Source: an uncultured Coriobacteriaceae bacterium
Lineage (GTDB): Bacteria > Actinomycetota > Coriobacteriia > Coriobacteriales > Atopobiaceae
Assembly (NCBI GenBank): GCA_902778135.1
Contig: CACYWP010000016.1
Coordinates: forward strand, 1-64,000
DNA length: 64,000 nt
Direction of reading: 5' to 3'
Made by a program: the position numbers and the translations under genes
In this document: positions 43,846 to 52,023 of the stretch, in pieces
How the letters are laid out: the number at the start of each line of letters is the position of its first letter
How positions within the stretch are numbered: position 1 is the stretch's first letter
Notes under the pieces: model-generated
The model's input: the letters and a program-made list of their open reading frames with translations, nothing else
Database searches by the model: none
Told to the model about the DNA's origin: nothing

Positions 43846-43883
43846 CAAAATGGCGGCAGACGCCCACGCAGCGCCTGCCGCCA
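43846..43883 (-). terminator. Intrinsic terminator after the PTS IID gene
   Basis: On the minus strand TGGCGGCAG pairs with CTGCCGCCA (43851-43859/43875-43883) and is followed by TTTT. It lies 20 bases beyond the IID stop and before the lipoprotein gene, so the PTS transcript likely ends here. Confidence 0.7.
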
Positions 43884-43902
43884 CCCTTTGGGAGGGCAGC
43901 CT

Positions 43903-44748
43903 CTAGCCCAAGAAGCCGAAGAAGGCGCCTATCACACCGAGCACCATGGTGCCCAGCACCAGGTACGACGGGTTGATCTTCTTGGACAGCAGCCAGTAGT
44001 ACGCCCAGAAGGCACCAAGGCCCAGGATGCCCGGCATGATCTCGTTGAGGATGTCCTGGATGGTGGCGGCATCCTCGGCGGCAGACAGGGCAACGGGGAT
44101 CTCGGCCCAGAACATGTCGACCGTCATGGCGCCGATGACCATGGCGCCGATGATGGCCGCCGCGCTCATGACCTTGGCCATAAGGCCCGTGCGCTGCGCC
44201 TGCTCGAGGAAGTTGACACCCAGGTCGTAGCCCTTCTGCGCACCCCAGATGCGCAGCCAGAAGCCGGGAAGGTTGTAGATGAGCAGGAAGGCGATGGGGC
44301 CAAAGGGGTTGCCGGCCTGCATGAGCGAGATACCCACGGCAGCAGCGATGACGCGGATGGTGGCCAGGAAGATGGAGTCGCCCAGACCCGACAGCGGACC
44401 CATGAGGGCAGCCTTGACGTCGTTGACCGCCTCGGGCTCGATCTCGCCGCGCTTGATGCGCTCCTCCATGGAGAGCGCGATGCCGCCCACGAACGGCGCA
44501 AACTGCACCGTGATGTTAAAGAACGCGGCGTGGCGGCCAAGGGCTGCGGCATAGCCCTCGGGATCGTCGTGGTAGACCTTCTTGAGGACCTTGCCCATCA
44601 TGACGGCAAAGGCGAGGTTCATCTGCTTGTAGTAGGTCCAGGAGAACTCCATGCCCAGCGAGCCGTCGTTGAGGGCCATCTCCGTAAGGTCCTTCTTGGT
44701 GATCGCGTACTGGTCGCCCGCGACCGGGGCCTGGACATCAGAAGTCAT
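43903..44748 (-). CDS. Mannose-family PTS IID component
   Basis: This 281-residue membrane subunit has the IID pattern: ALNDGSLGMEFSWTYYKQMNLAFAVMMGKVL near the N-terminus, then ALMGPLSGLGDSIFLATIRVIAAA, and C-terminal helices. With IIC it forms the membrane channel of a mannose-type PTS. The start at 44748 follows GAGGAGG and overlaps the IIC stop. Context suggests a glucoselysine/fructoselysine-type substrate, as in Gfr systems. It is the last gene of the PTS/deglycase operon. Confidence 0.9.
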   Translation of the reverse strand: MTSDVQAPVAGDQYAITKKDLTEMALNDGSLGMEFSWTYYKQMNLAFAVMMGKVLKKVYHDDPEGYAAALGRHAAFFNITVQFAPFVGGIALSMEERIKRGEIEPEAVNDVKAALMGPLSGLGDSIFLATIRVIAAAVGISLMQAGNPFGPIAFLLIYNLPGFWLRIWGAQKGYDLGVNFLEQAQRTGLMAKVMSAAAIIGAMVIGAMTVDMFWAEIPVALSAAEDAATIQDILNEIMPGILGLGAFWAYYWLLSKKINPSYLVLGTMVLGVIGAFFGFLG

Positions 44749-45505
44749 CGTCATCCTCCTCAAGGGCGAGCTGGGCGTCCATGCCACCGCCAAGCAGGTT
44801 GAACTTCTCGATCACGATGATGATGGCAAGCAGGGCCACACCAAGAACCGGCATCCCCACGTAGCTGCACAGCAGGAAGCCGAGGAAGAAGAAGGGCATG
44901 GACTCCTTGTTGAGAATCATGCGGCCGAGCATGGCAAAGCCCATGGCAGGCAGCATGTTGGCGGCAATGCCAAAGCCATCGAGCACGAAGGAGGGAATCC
45001 AGTCGAGGATGCCCTGAACGGCATCGGCTCCCAGGAGGAACGCCCCGCCACAGAGCAGGAAGTACTCCAGGCAACCCCAAAGGCCAATGCCCCAGTGGGC
45101 GATGCGGGTACTCCGAAGGTCGCCCTCGCCAGCCTTCTTCTCGCCCCAGTCGACGATGAGCGGCCAGATGGGCTGCAGCAGGTTGCCGATGGCCTGCGAG
45201 AGGATGGCGATGGGCATGGCCAGCGCGATGGCAGCCTCGGTGCCCTGACCCAGGCTGATGGCAAAGGCACAGGCCAACACGCCGCCAACCGTCTCGTTTG
45301 GCGGAACGTAGGCTCCGATGGAGATGGAGCCCATGAAGAGCAGCTCGAGGCTCGCACCAACGGCGAGGCCGGTCTGCAGATCGCCGAGCGCGATGCCCAC
45401 GAGCGGGCAGAGCACGATCGGCCGGAACGCATAGAGGGTACCCAGCTGATAGTCGAAGCAACCGAACGCTGCAACGAGGCCTACCAGGATGGCTTGCATG
45501 ACCAT
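44738..45505 (-). CDS. Mannose-family PTS IIC component
   Basis: This 255-residue membrane permease of the mannose PTS family has the LSLELLFMGSISIGAYVPPNETVGG-type substrate region and GTLYAFRPIVLCPLVGIALGDLQTG at the N-terminus. An acidic C-terminal tail (LEEDDDDF) overlaps the IID start. The start at 45505 has AGGAGG. The sugar passes through this channel and is phosphorylated by the IIB at 45631. A hairpin at 45583-45622 lies between the IIB and IIC genes. Confidence 0.9.
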   Translation of the reverse strand: MVMQAILVGLVAAFGCFDYQLGTLYAFRPIVLCPLVGIALGDLQTGLAVGASLELLFMGSISIGAYVPPNETVGGVLACAFAISLGQGTEAAIALAMPIAILSQAIGNLLQPIWPLIVDWGEKKAGEGDLRSTRIAHWGIGLWGCLEYFLLCGGAFLLGADAVQGILDWIPSFVLDGFGIAANMLPAMGFAMLGRMILNKESMPFFFLGFLLCSYVGMPVLGVALLAIIIVIEKFNLLGGGMDAQLALEEDDDDF

Positions 45506-45582
45506 GTGTTCCTCCTTCCTTTCCTTGTCTGTAGCGATTGGCTACGATGAGTTCAGCCGTCGGACAGGCGCCGACGGGCAGA

Positions 45583-45622
45583 TGCGGGCGGGACGTACCG
45601 GACCAGGGAGTGCCCGCCCGCA
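45583..45622 (-). other. Intra-operon hairpin between PTS IIB and IIC
   Basis: TGCGGGCGGG (45583-45592) and CCCGCCCGCA (45613-45622) are perfect complements around a 20-base loop. A second GC-rich stem at 47447-47472 lies between the epimerase and SIS genes. No T-run follows either. Confidence 0.5.
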
Positions 45623-45630
45623 GCGATGCC

Positions 45631-46101
45631 TTACAAAACGCTTGCCGCGTCGATCTTGGGATCGTCGGCCAGCGGGCGAATCTCGACCTCGATGCCACGG
45701 TCGATCAGCTCGCGAATCATCTGCTCCTCCTCGGGCTCCAGGAAGACCTGGCGCGCCACGGTGCGTGTGGTGGGGCTGCTCTTGGTGTTGCCGAGGTTGA
45801 TGGACGTGACGGCCGGGCAGTTGTCGGCCAACTGCTTGGCCTCGGCGATGGTCTGCACGCTGATGAGCATGCGGTACTTGTCGGTCACGCCAGAATTGAT
45901 GGCCTCGATGGCGTGAGCCATGTCCTTGATGACAAGCTTGCAACCTGCAGGCTTGCCCATCTTGAGGGTGGTCTTCCACACCGGGTCGTTGGCAATGTGG
46001 TCGCCCACACAGAAGATGCAGTTGGCCTTGAGGCCCTGGGCCCAGGAGACGGCCACCTGGCCGTGCAGCAGGCGATGGTCAACGCGAAGCAACAAGATCA
46101 T
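45631..46101 (-). CDS. Mannose-family PTS IIB component
   Basis: This 156-residue IIB of the mannose family has the phospho-acceptor His in the conserved RVDHRLLHGQVAVSWAQ (second His, about residue 14) and the family strand NLGNTKSSPTTRTVARQVFL. It takes phosphate from the IIA at 46160 and passes it to the sugar at the IIC/IID channel. It is a soluble protein. The start at 46101 (MILLLRVDHRLLHG) follows GGGAGGG. It is the second PTS gene in the minus-strand operon. Confidence 0.92.
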   Translation of the reverse strand: MILLLRVDHRLLHGQVAVSWAQGLKANCIFCVGDHIANDPVWKTTLKMGKPAGCKLVIKDMAHAIEAINSGVTDKYRMLISVQTIAEAKQLADNCPAVTSINLGNTKSSPTTRTVARQVFLEPEEEQMIRELIDRGIEVEIRPLADDPKIDAASVL

Positions 46102-46159
46102 GATTTCCCTCCCAAAGGAATCGGTGGTACGTGCGTCGGGCCGAGTGACCCGTTAGTGC

Positions 46160-46579
46160 CTAGAACTCGTCGTCGTCATCGACACCTTCGGTCAAAAGGT
46201 CGTTGACGAACTTGACGCGCGCGTCGTCGGAAGATGCCAGCTCGCGCAGCAGGTCTGCCGTAGGCTGGTCGTCATCGGCAAACACCAGCTGCAAGAGCAG
46301 CGGCAGGTTCATGTTGGTGATTAGGTACACGTTGTCGTGGAGCTGCATCTGCTTGGTGAACTCGTTGTTGACCGAGCCGCCAAACAGGTCGGTGCAGACG
46401 ATCACGTCGCCCTCGCCGGCCTCCTCGACTGCCGTGGCACAGATGGTCTCGACGTCGTCGTTGCCGTCCACAAACAGGCATATGACACGGACGTTCTCAT
46501 GGGGACCGGTCAAGAGCTCCAAAGCCTCGTTGATGCCGGCGGCAAAGTGCGCATGGCTTGCGATGATGATGTTTCTCAT
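46160..46579 (-). CDS. Mannose-family PTS IIA component
   Basis: This 139-residue IIA domain has the family opening MRNIIIASHAHFAAGI, with the phospho-His at residue 9, and the conserved DVIVCTDLFGGSVNNEF. It accepts phosphate from HPr. The C-terminus is acidic (EGVDDDDEF). The start at 46579 is just two bases after the epimerase stop, so the genes are cotranscribed. No HPr or enzyme I gene is in this window. Confidence 0.92.
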   Translation of the reverse strand: MRNIIIASHAHFAAGINEALELLTGPHENVRVICLFVDGNDDVETICATAVEEAGEGDVIVCTDLFGGSVNNEFTKQMQLHDNVYLITNMNLPLLLQLVFADDDQPTADLLRELASSDDARVKFVNDLLTEGVDDDDEF

Positions 46580-46581
46580 AG

Positions 46582-47415
46582 CTATCTCACCTCCGTCGCA
46601 TGCTGGTAGATGCTCATCGTGCGGGCATCGGCTGCGGCGGGATCGGCCAGATAGCGCTCGCTGTACGTCTCGACCGAGCAGATGCCCTGGTACCTGTGGG
46701 CGACAAGCGCGTCGAGATCGGCGCGCATCGAGCGGTGGCCGTCGCCCCATGCCACATGGCTCACGTCCGCATAGTCGGTAAAGTGGCAGTGGACGATGCG
46801 GTCGCCCAGCTCGTCGAAGTAGCCATCGATGGTCTCACCGGCGCGCTCCATGGCCCCGATGTCCAGGCACGCCAGAAGCGCAGGGTTGGCAACCTCGTCG
46901 ATCAGCTGCGCGATATCGGCCGCCGTGTTGGCGAGAACCGACTCCTCGGGCTGCAGCGCCTCGAGCACCAGCCGGACGCCTCGCCTGCCGGCTTGCTCTG
47001 ACAGCGAGCGCAGCATCTCGACGGATCGACCCCAAGCCTCCTCGCGCGGCTCGTCGAGAAACGCCCAGCCGGGCGTGACCACAACCTGCGGCGCGTCCAG
47101 TCCGGCCGCCACCTCGATGGCATTGCAGAAGTACGCATGGGTGCGTGCCTGGGCGCGCAACCCCCGCGCCGCGACATTGTGCGGCTTGGGGTTGTTCTGC
47201 TCGGGGCAAAGGCCCACAAGCGCAAGCCCGTGACGCGCAAGGCCATCGCGCAGCTCATTTAGCGGGTCATACCCGAACGTGCTAAGGAAGAAGTGCATGG
47301 GGCCTGTCCACAGCTCCACATGGCGATAGCCTGCGGCTTCCGAGCTGGCCAAGAACTCTTGTAGCGGGTAGAAGCTGTGGATGATGTTCATTGCAGCGAG
47401 CTGTGGATAGCGCAT
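46582..47415 (-). CDS. Sugar-phosphate isomerase/epimerase (FrlC-like TIM barrel)
   Basis: This 277-residue xylose-isomerase-like TIM barrel has metal-ligand motifs VVVTPGWAFLDEP, RLVLEALQPEES, LLACLDIGAMERAG, VHCHFTDY and GICSVETYSERYL. Its arrangement resembles FrlC, the fructoselysine 3-epimerase, which converts psicoselysine to fructoselysine. It sits between the PTS IIA and the deglycase, consistent with that role. The start at 47415 follows AAAGGAGGGGG. A different keto-sugar epimerase activity is possible. Confidence 0.82.
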   Translation of the reverse strand: MRYPQLAAMNIIHSFYPLQEFLASSEAAGYRHVELWTGPMHFFLSTFGYDPLNELRDGLARHGLALVGLCPEQNNPKPHNVAARGLRAQARTHAYFCNAIEVAAGLDAPQVVVTPGWAFLDEPREEAWGRSVEMLRSLSEQAGRRGVRLVLEALQPEESVLANTAADIAQLIDEVANPALLACLDIGAMERAGETIDGYFDELGDRIVHCHFTDYADVSHVAWGDGHRSMRADLDALVAHRYQGICSVETYSERYLADPAAADARTMSIYQHATEVR

Positions 47416-47480
47416 GTCCCCCTCCTTTCGCGCGTCTCGAAGCGACGCCGGGCGGACGCGTGCCCGCCCGGCACCGAAGC

Positions 47481-48542
47481 CTAGTAGTCGAACTGGTGGT
47501 AGTAGCGGCGGTAGGCGAGGTTGTGCTTGGTGTTGAGCTCGTAGTACGCAGACAGGCGGTCGGTCACGAGCGAAGAGAGGATCCACACCGAGGTGATGGG
47601 ACGGAACTCGGGATCGACGCCAGGCAGCGCATACTCAGCGGTGTCGATGACCACGATGTCCTGGTCGCCGGTGCGGCCGCTCTTTAGGAAGGCGTCAACG
47701 CGCTCGTCGAGCTTGCGGCACTCGTCCTCGCCCTTGAACAGGATCACAGGCACGCCAGGCTCCACCAGCTCGAGGGTGCCATGGAAGAAGTCGGCCGAGG
47801 TGATGTAGCGGGTGCGCTTCCACTGCATCTCCTCGAGGATGCACATGGCAAACAGGATGGTCTCGCCCCACAGCGCGCCAGAGCCCACGAACATGGTGTA
47901 GGGGGCCAGAGCGTACTTCTTGGCGATCTGCTCGGCCTTGGGCTCGAACTGCTTGCGAATGTCGAGGAGGCTCGCCCAGACATCCTTGGTCTGATCGACG
48001 AACTCACGGTACTTGGGGAAGCAGCCGCGACGCTCCAGGATCTTGAGACCAAAGCGATCGGCCAGGTAGTAACCCATCTCGCAACCGCCCTCACCATGGC
48101 TGGAGGCCATCTTGATGCAGTTGTCGGCACCCACGGCCTGGCCGATGGGCCCCTCGGGCTTGGTCATGGCAAAGACGCGGACGCCCATCTCCTTGAGCTT
48201 GCCGATGGCCTCGAGCACCTCGGGGGTGGTGCCGCTCTCGGAGGCGGTGAGCACGACGGACTTGCTCGTCATGCGCTTGTGGCCGGCCACGTTCCACTCG
48301 GCGGCGTGGATGAGATAGACCTCAAGATCCTTGTCGCCGTACTTGTTCATGAGGTACTCGAGCTGCATGAACTCGTCCCAGGTGCCGCCCACGCCCATCA
48401 GGAAGATGGCGTCATAACCCTCGTCGGCAACGCGGTCGGCCAAGGCCTCCATCTTGTCGCCGGCCTCGACGGCTGCCTTTCCGTCTGCCAGATAGCCCTC
48501 CTGGTCGAAATGCATGATCTCGACCTTCTCCGTCTCCTTCAT
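47481..48542 (-). CDS. SIS-domain sugar-phosphate deglycase (FrlB/GfrF-like)
   Basis: This 353-residue SIS-domain protein has AIFLMGVGGTWDEFMQLEYLM, the phosphate-binding Ser/Thr loop TASESGTTPEVLEAIGKL, and a second SIS domain (MFVGSGALWGETILFAMCILEEMQ). The pattern matches FrlB and GfrF deglycases, which split fructoselysine-6-P or glucoselysine-6-P into a sugar 6-phosphate and lysine. The start at 48542 follows GAAAGGAGC. The adjacent paralogue at 48623 is the second SIS protein; Gfr systems carry two deglycases. Confidence 0.83.
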   Translation of the reverse strand: MKETEKVEIMHFDQEGYLADGKAAVEAGDKMEALADRVADEGYDAIFLMGVGGTWDEFMQLEYLMNKYGDKDLEVYLIHAAEWNVAGHKRMTSKSVVLTASESGTTPEVLEAIGKLKEMGVRVFAMTKPEGPIGQAVGADNCIKMASSHGEGGCEMGYYLADRFGLKILERRGCFPKYREFVDQTKDVWASLLDIRKQFEPKAEQIAKKYALAPYTMFVGSGALWGETILFAMCILEEMQWKRTRYITSADFFHGTLELVEPGVPVILFKGEDECRKLDERVDAFLKSGRTGDQDIVVIDTAEYALPGVDPEFRPITSVWILSSLVTDRLSAYYELNTKHNLAYRRYYHQFDY

Positions 48543-48622
48543 GGGTACGCTCCTTTCGTCTGTCCTCTTCGGACCATGTACTGCGTGCTATCAACGAGCG
48601 ATGCTGTTCGCTGCGTTTGCGT

Positions 48623-49744
48623 TTAGGCGCCGTAGCGCTCCGCTGCCTGGGCCTCCAGCGCATGGATGGCATCGGCGTAGCCAACCGCCTTCGTGTTCAT
48701 GCGGTCCGCCTGCGCCTCGAGAAGCGGGTGCACGTCCTCACAGCGCAGTTCGTCCATCAGCTGGGCGCACATCCACTGGAAGGGCACCAGCGCAGGAATC
48801 GCCGCCATGAGCGGATTTCGGACCGATGGGAGGAGGAGGGAAGGGCCCTCCCCCTCCCGATTGGGAAGGAAGGTGACCAGGGTGGTTGCGCAGACCCGGG
48901 AGAAGCTATCGGCCAGAGTCGCCGTACGCTCGTCACCCTGGGCATCTTCGAGCAAGAAGAGCTGGTAGCGTGGGTCGATCTGCATCTCGGGACCATGGAC
49001 GAACTCCTCGGGCTCGTGCATCATGGCGGGACGCTTGAGACATTCGTTGAGCTTGAGGCAGGCCTCCATGGCCACTCCGTAGAGCGGGCCGGCGCCCACG
49101 ACCATCGTGGGAGCGCTCCGAACCAGCTCACGCCGCTGGGCAGCCATGAAGGACTCGGTCGCATCCAGCGCGCCGGCATGAGCATCGATGGCCGCCCCAA
49201 GGTCGGCGAGTCCTACGGCAAGCGCCTCGTCGTCCAGACGCCCGACCGCGTGTGCCGCATGCAGGGCAAAGAGCATTAGGAACTCGACGAGCGTCTGCAC
49301 GCCCATGGTGACGAAGTCCACCGACTCCACGCCCACGCCCCAATCGATCACGAGGTCGGCATGCTCGCTCACCGGAGCCGCCGGGTTACCGGTAAGGGCG
49401 ACGGCCGTACGCCCCAGCGAACGGGCGAAGTCGAGCGCGGCCAACGTGTTGGTGGAATAACCGCTCTGGCTGACAAACACCTCGAAGGCGTCGGACGGCC
49501 GAGCATGATCGAACTTGACGTAGGACTCCGGCGTGACGATCACGACGGGCACCTCGAGGACCTCCTGCATGAGGTCGCGCGCACAGAAGCTGGCGTTGCG
49601 CGAAGATCCGCATGCCACGATGCGCACGGAGGGAGCGCCGGCATGGGCATACGCGTCAACCAGCGAGGAGATCAGCTCTTTGCCACGGGCGACGTTCTCG
49701 CGCATGCGCGGGTTTGCCAACTTGACGTAGTCGAGCATCCTCAT
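48623..49744 (-). CDS. SIS-domain protein (AgaS/GfrE-like)
   Basis: This 373-residue protein has two SIS domains: VRIVACGSSRNASFCARDLMQ and FVSQSGYSTNTLAALDFARSLG in the first, and VVGAGPLYGVAMEACLKLNECLKRPAMMHEPEEFVHGPE in the second, the last being the GlmS/AgaS-like catalytic region. It may act on a glucoselysine-6-P or other 2-amino-sugar phosphate. It heads the minus-strand operon of two SIS genes, the epimerase and PTS IIA/B/C/D. The upstream gap carries operator-like repeats (49785-49884). Confidence 0.82.
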   Translation of the reverse strand: MRMLDYVKLANPRMRENVARGKELISSLVDAYAHAGAPSVRIVACGSSRNASFCARDLMQEVLEVPVVIVTPESYVKFDHARPSDAFEVFVSQSGYSTNTLAALDFARSLGRTAVALTGNPAAPVSEHADLVIDWGVGVESVDFVTMGVQTLVEFLMLFALHAAHAVGRLDDEALAVGLADLGAAIDAHAGALDATESFMAAQRRELVRSAPTMVVGAGPLYGVAMEACLKLNECLKRPAMMHEPEEFVHGPEMQIDPRYQLFLLEDAQGDERTATLADSFSRVCATTLVTFLPNREGEGPSLLLPSVRNPLMAAIPALVPFQWMCAQLMDELRCEDVHPLLEAQADRMNTKAVGYADAIHALEAQAAERYGA

Positions 49745-49784
49745 GTCCTGTCCCTCCCCTGCAATACCTGTTAGTTACTTTTCG

Positions 49785-49884
49785 ATACCAATTTGTTGAT
49801 AGACAAATTATCAGGTTTTTAAAACCAATTGTTCGCGAACAGCCGTCTGCGGGCGAGTGGTATCAAAACGTCGCTGAGTGGTAT
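49785..49884 (-). promoter_or_regulatory. Operator-like repeats upstream of the PTS/deglycase operon
   Basis: The 218-base gap 49745-49962 has no gene. It carries ATACCAATT at 49785-49793, overlapping an inverted repeat AATTTGT-6-ACAAATT (49790-49796/49803-49809). Two direct copies of GAGTGGTAT lie at 49855-49863 and 49876-49884, the first followed by CA to give TGGTATCA, the complement of the TGATACCA type. The ATACCAATT motif recurs upstream of the regulator operon at 51973. GntR-UTRA regulators are the likely binders. Confidence 0.5.
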
Positions 49885-49962
49885 TTATTTCTAGCTTAGT
49901 TGTCTATGTTTGGCGATGGCTCGCGCGCAAGGGGTGCTCCCCTTTGCGCGAAGGACCTGGTT

Positions 49963-50685
49963 TTAGAACTTGAAGGTATAGCCGGCAAAGTCCGCGCGGC
50001 TGATGTTGCGGGCATACTCGATCGCATTGCCCGAAATGTCGTAGCTCACGCCCTCCGAGACCATAGCCACGTCTCCCGCATCCACGTGCAAAAGGCCCGC
50101 CTCACGCGCCGTGAGCGCCAGCACGTCGAGCTTCTCCTGCACGCGCGCCACCTTGTGGCCCAGCAGTTCATATGTCTCGTACAGGCTGAACACCTGGATG
50201 TCGACGTCTTCGATCGTCGGCAAGAGGCTCAGCGGGATCAGCGTGTTCTCAAGCGCCACCGGTTGGCCGTCAAGGCTGTTCAGGCGGCGCAACGAGTAGA
50301 GCAGGTCGTCCTCCGGAATGCCAAAGAGCCAGCCATAGTAGGCACCCGCCTTGCGCCTCCCGCTCGCAAGTAGGCGCACGGACGGCTCCATGCCGAGGGC
50401 CTCCGCCACCTTGCGGAAGCCACCCTGCGGGACGGATGTGCGGCTGATGTTATGGGAGGAGACGAACGCCCCCTTGCCCTGCACGCGCCGTATGCACCCC
50501 CGCTCGACCAGCGCATCCATGGCATTGCGCACGGTGAGGCGCGTCGTCCCAAACTCGTCCGCAAGCTCGTTCTCCGAGGGCAGGACCGAGCCGGCAGGAT
50601 ACTCGCCGCGATCGATGCGCTCTTCAATCTTGCGGCGTATGCGCAGGTATATGGGCTGTTCGTGCGAGCTTACGATCTGAGCCAC
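49963..50685 (-). CDS. GntR-family regulator with UTRA domain (second of two)
   Basis: This 240-residue regulator has an N-terminal winged helix (YLRIRRKIEERIDRGEYPAGSVLPSENELADEFGTTRLTVRNAMDALVERGCI) and a C-terminal UTRA ligand domain that ends ISRADFAGYTFKF. UTRA-type GntR proteins sense phosphorylated sugars or amines, as FrlR and NagR do. The GTG start at 50685 follows GGAGGTGAG and overlaps the stop of the preceding GntR gene by 16 bases. It probably controls the downstream PTS/deglycase operon. Confidence 0.88.
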   Translation of the reverse strand: MAQIVSSHEQPIYLRIRRKIEERIDRGEYPAGSVLPSENELADEFGTTRLTVRNAMDALVERGCIRRVQGKGAFVSSHNISRTSVPQGGFRKVAEALGMEPSVRLLASGRRKAGAYYGWLFGIPEDDLLYSLRRLNSLDGQPVALENTLIPLSLLPTIEDVDIQVFSLYETYELLGHKVARVQEKLDVLALTAREAGLLHVDAGDVAMVSEGVSYDISGNAIEYARNISRADFAGYTFKF

Positions 50686-51434
50686 GCGTCGCTCACCTCC
50701 GCTGCACCCGTGTCCCACACCTCGTCGCTGGCAAAGCGGAAGTGTGCCGGCAAGGTGACCGACTTAAAGTACTCGACCGGCTCCATCTGCTCCGTCCACT
50801 CCTGGCCGCACTCGTAGAAGGCGGGCTCCCCCTCCTCGACACCCAGGATCTCGGACTCCCACTCGTTGACGCGTGTGATGGAGATACGCTCGATGCTGTG
50901 CGCGATCGAGATGCCGTACTTTTGCTTGAGCACCTCGTACAGACTCTCGACCGCGAAGTCGTGACTCTCGATACCCGGGCAGATCTCACTGTTGGCGTAC
51001 GTGGTCTCGATGGCGACGGGCACGCCGTCTGCCATGCGCAGGCGCCTGAGCTCCAGGACCGTGGCACCCACCTCAACACCCAGCTTTGCCGCAAGCGCTT
51101 CCCCCGCAGGGAGAAAGCCCTGTGAGAGCACGCGCGCAGAGGGAACGAGCCCCGCGTCGCGCACCGCCGCCGAAAAGGCTCCGGCGCTCTGAAACACGCT
51201 GAGAGGCTTGGGTGCGCACACATACGTACCCGACCCAACCCTGCTTTCGAGCACGTGCGCGCTCGTAAGCTGGGCGATTGCTCCACGCAGGGCAGTACGA
51301 GAGACGCCCAACCGCTCGCAGAGAATGCGCTCTGCCGGAAGGCGGTCGCCGGCAGCAAGCCCCTCGCTCTGGATGAGCCACAGGATCCCCTCGGCCGCCT
51401 TATCGCGTGGAGGTATGTCAAACGTCTCGGTCAT
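50670..51434 (-). CDS. GntR-family regulator with UTRA domain (first of two)
   Basis: This 254-residue GntR-UTRA protein has the winged helix (EGILWLIQSEGLAAGDRLPAERILCERLGVSRTALRGAIAQL) and a UTRA domain (VGATVLELRRLRMADGVPVAIETTYAN). It shows no close similarity in the DNA-contact region to its neighbour, so the two may bind different sites or form mixed complexes. Its stop overlaps the next gene's start. It follows an unknown 169-residue gene whose end overlaps its start by 17 bases, suggesting one three-gene regulatory transcript. Confidence 0.88.
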   Translation of the reverse strand: MTETFDIPPRDKAAEGILWLIQSEGLAAGDRLPAERILCERLGVSRTALRGAIAQLTSAHVLESRVGSGTYVCAPKPLSVFQSAGAFSAAVRDAGLVPSARVLSQGFLPAGEALAAKLGVEVGATVLELRRLRMADGVPVAIETTYANSEICPGIESHDFAVESLYEVLKQKYGISIAHSIERISITRVNEWESEILGVEEGEPAFYECGQEWTEQMEPVEYFKSVTLPAHFRFASDEVWDTGAAEVSDAWLRS

Positions 51435-51927
51435 CTGGTGATATGTGCTCTCTCATGGCATCAAAGGTGGCCTTTAGCCGTTCTGCGTATTCTACCATGC
51501 GCCTAAACGGCACAGAGTCGCGCTTGGTCGCACGAGTGATGACGGGAAGCTGCAGATGCCCGACGCCACCCTCTGCATCATCCGAACGCACGGCAACCAC
51601 GACGCCCATACCCAGACAATACCCATGCCTCGCAGCATTGTCCTGTGTAGCCCGCGCGGGATTCTTGAGCAGTTCCTTGAGACGGTCTGCGTTGGTGCCC
51701 ACGTCTTCCTGCGGCTTGGCCTCCACGATTTCGCAGGCAAGCACGTCATCGTATGAGAAGATGCGCGGACTCGCCCCTGGATACCGCACTGCCCAGCGCC
51801 GCAGCGGCTCATCGAGGCAGACGGTCGGTTCGAGCGCAAGCGGAGCTGCCTCGTAGACGACCTTGGTCACTGTGAAGCCCGTCCCCTCAAAGAGCTTCTG
51901 AAGCCTTCGTGTCTTCCTGTCCGTCAC
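51418..51927 (-). CDS. Conserved-looking protein of unknown function
   Basis: This ~169-residue protein starts most likely at GTG 51927 (GGGAGG seven bases upstream), giving VTDRKTRRLQKLFEGTGFTV. It has no signal peptide or membrane helix. Notable segments are RIFSYDDVLACEIVEAKPQEDV, a basic middle and GMGVVVAVRSDDAEGGVGHLQLPVITRATKRDSVPFRRMVEYAERLKATFD, whose final helix is amphipathic. I recognise no family. It heads the operon with two GntR genes, so it may be an accessory sensor. The upstream gap has an ATACCAATT motif and a 17-base palindrome. Confidence 0.6.
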   Translation of the reverse strand: MTDRKTRRLQKLFEGTGFTVTKVVYEAAPLALEPTVCLDEPLRRWAVRYPGASPRIFSYDDVLACEIVEAKPQEDVGTNADRLKELLKNPARATQDNAARHGYCLGMGVVVAVRSDDAEGGVGHLQLPVITRATKRDSVPFRRMVEYAERLKATFDAMREHISPDDRDV

Positions 51928-51972
51928 CGTGATCCTCCCGCTGTCCTTAAGATACAACTATGCTAGTTTCTA

Positions 51973-51998
51973 ATACCAATTAAAACAAGTCTTGTTTT
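51973..51998. promoter_or_regulatory. Operator-like site between the regulator operon and the HAD gene
   Basis: ATACCAATT at 51973-51981 repeats the motif found upstream of the PTS operon. It is followed directly by the palindrome AAAACAAG-T-CTTGTTTT (51982-51998). The site lies between divergent genes and could serve both. Confidence 0.5.
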
Positions 51999-52023
51999 CC
52001 AAATAGCGAACGAGGGAGGACCA

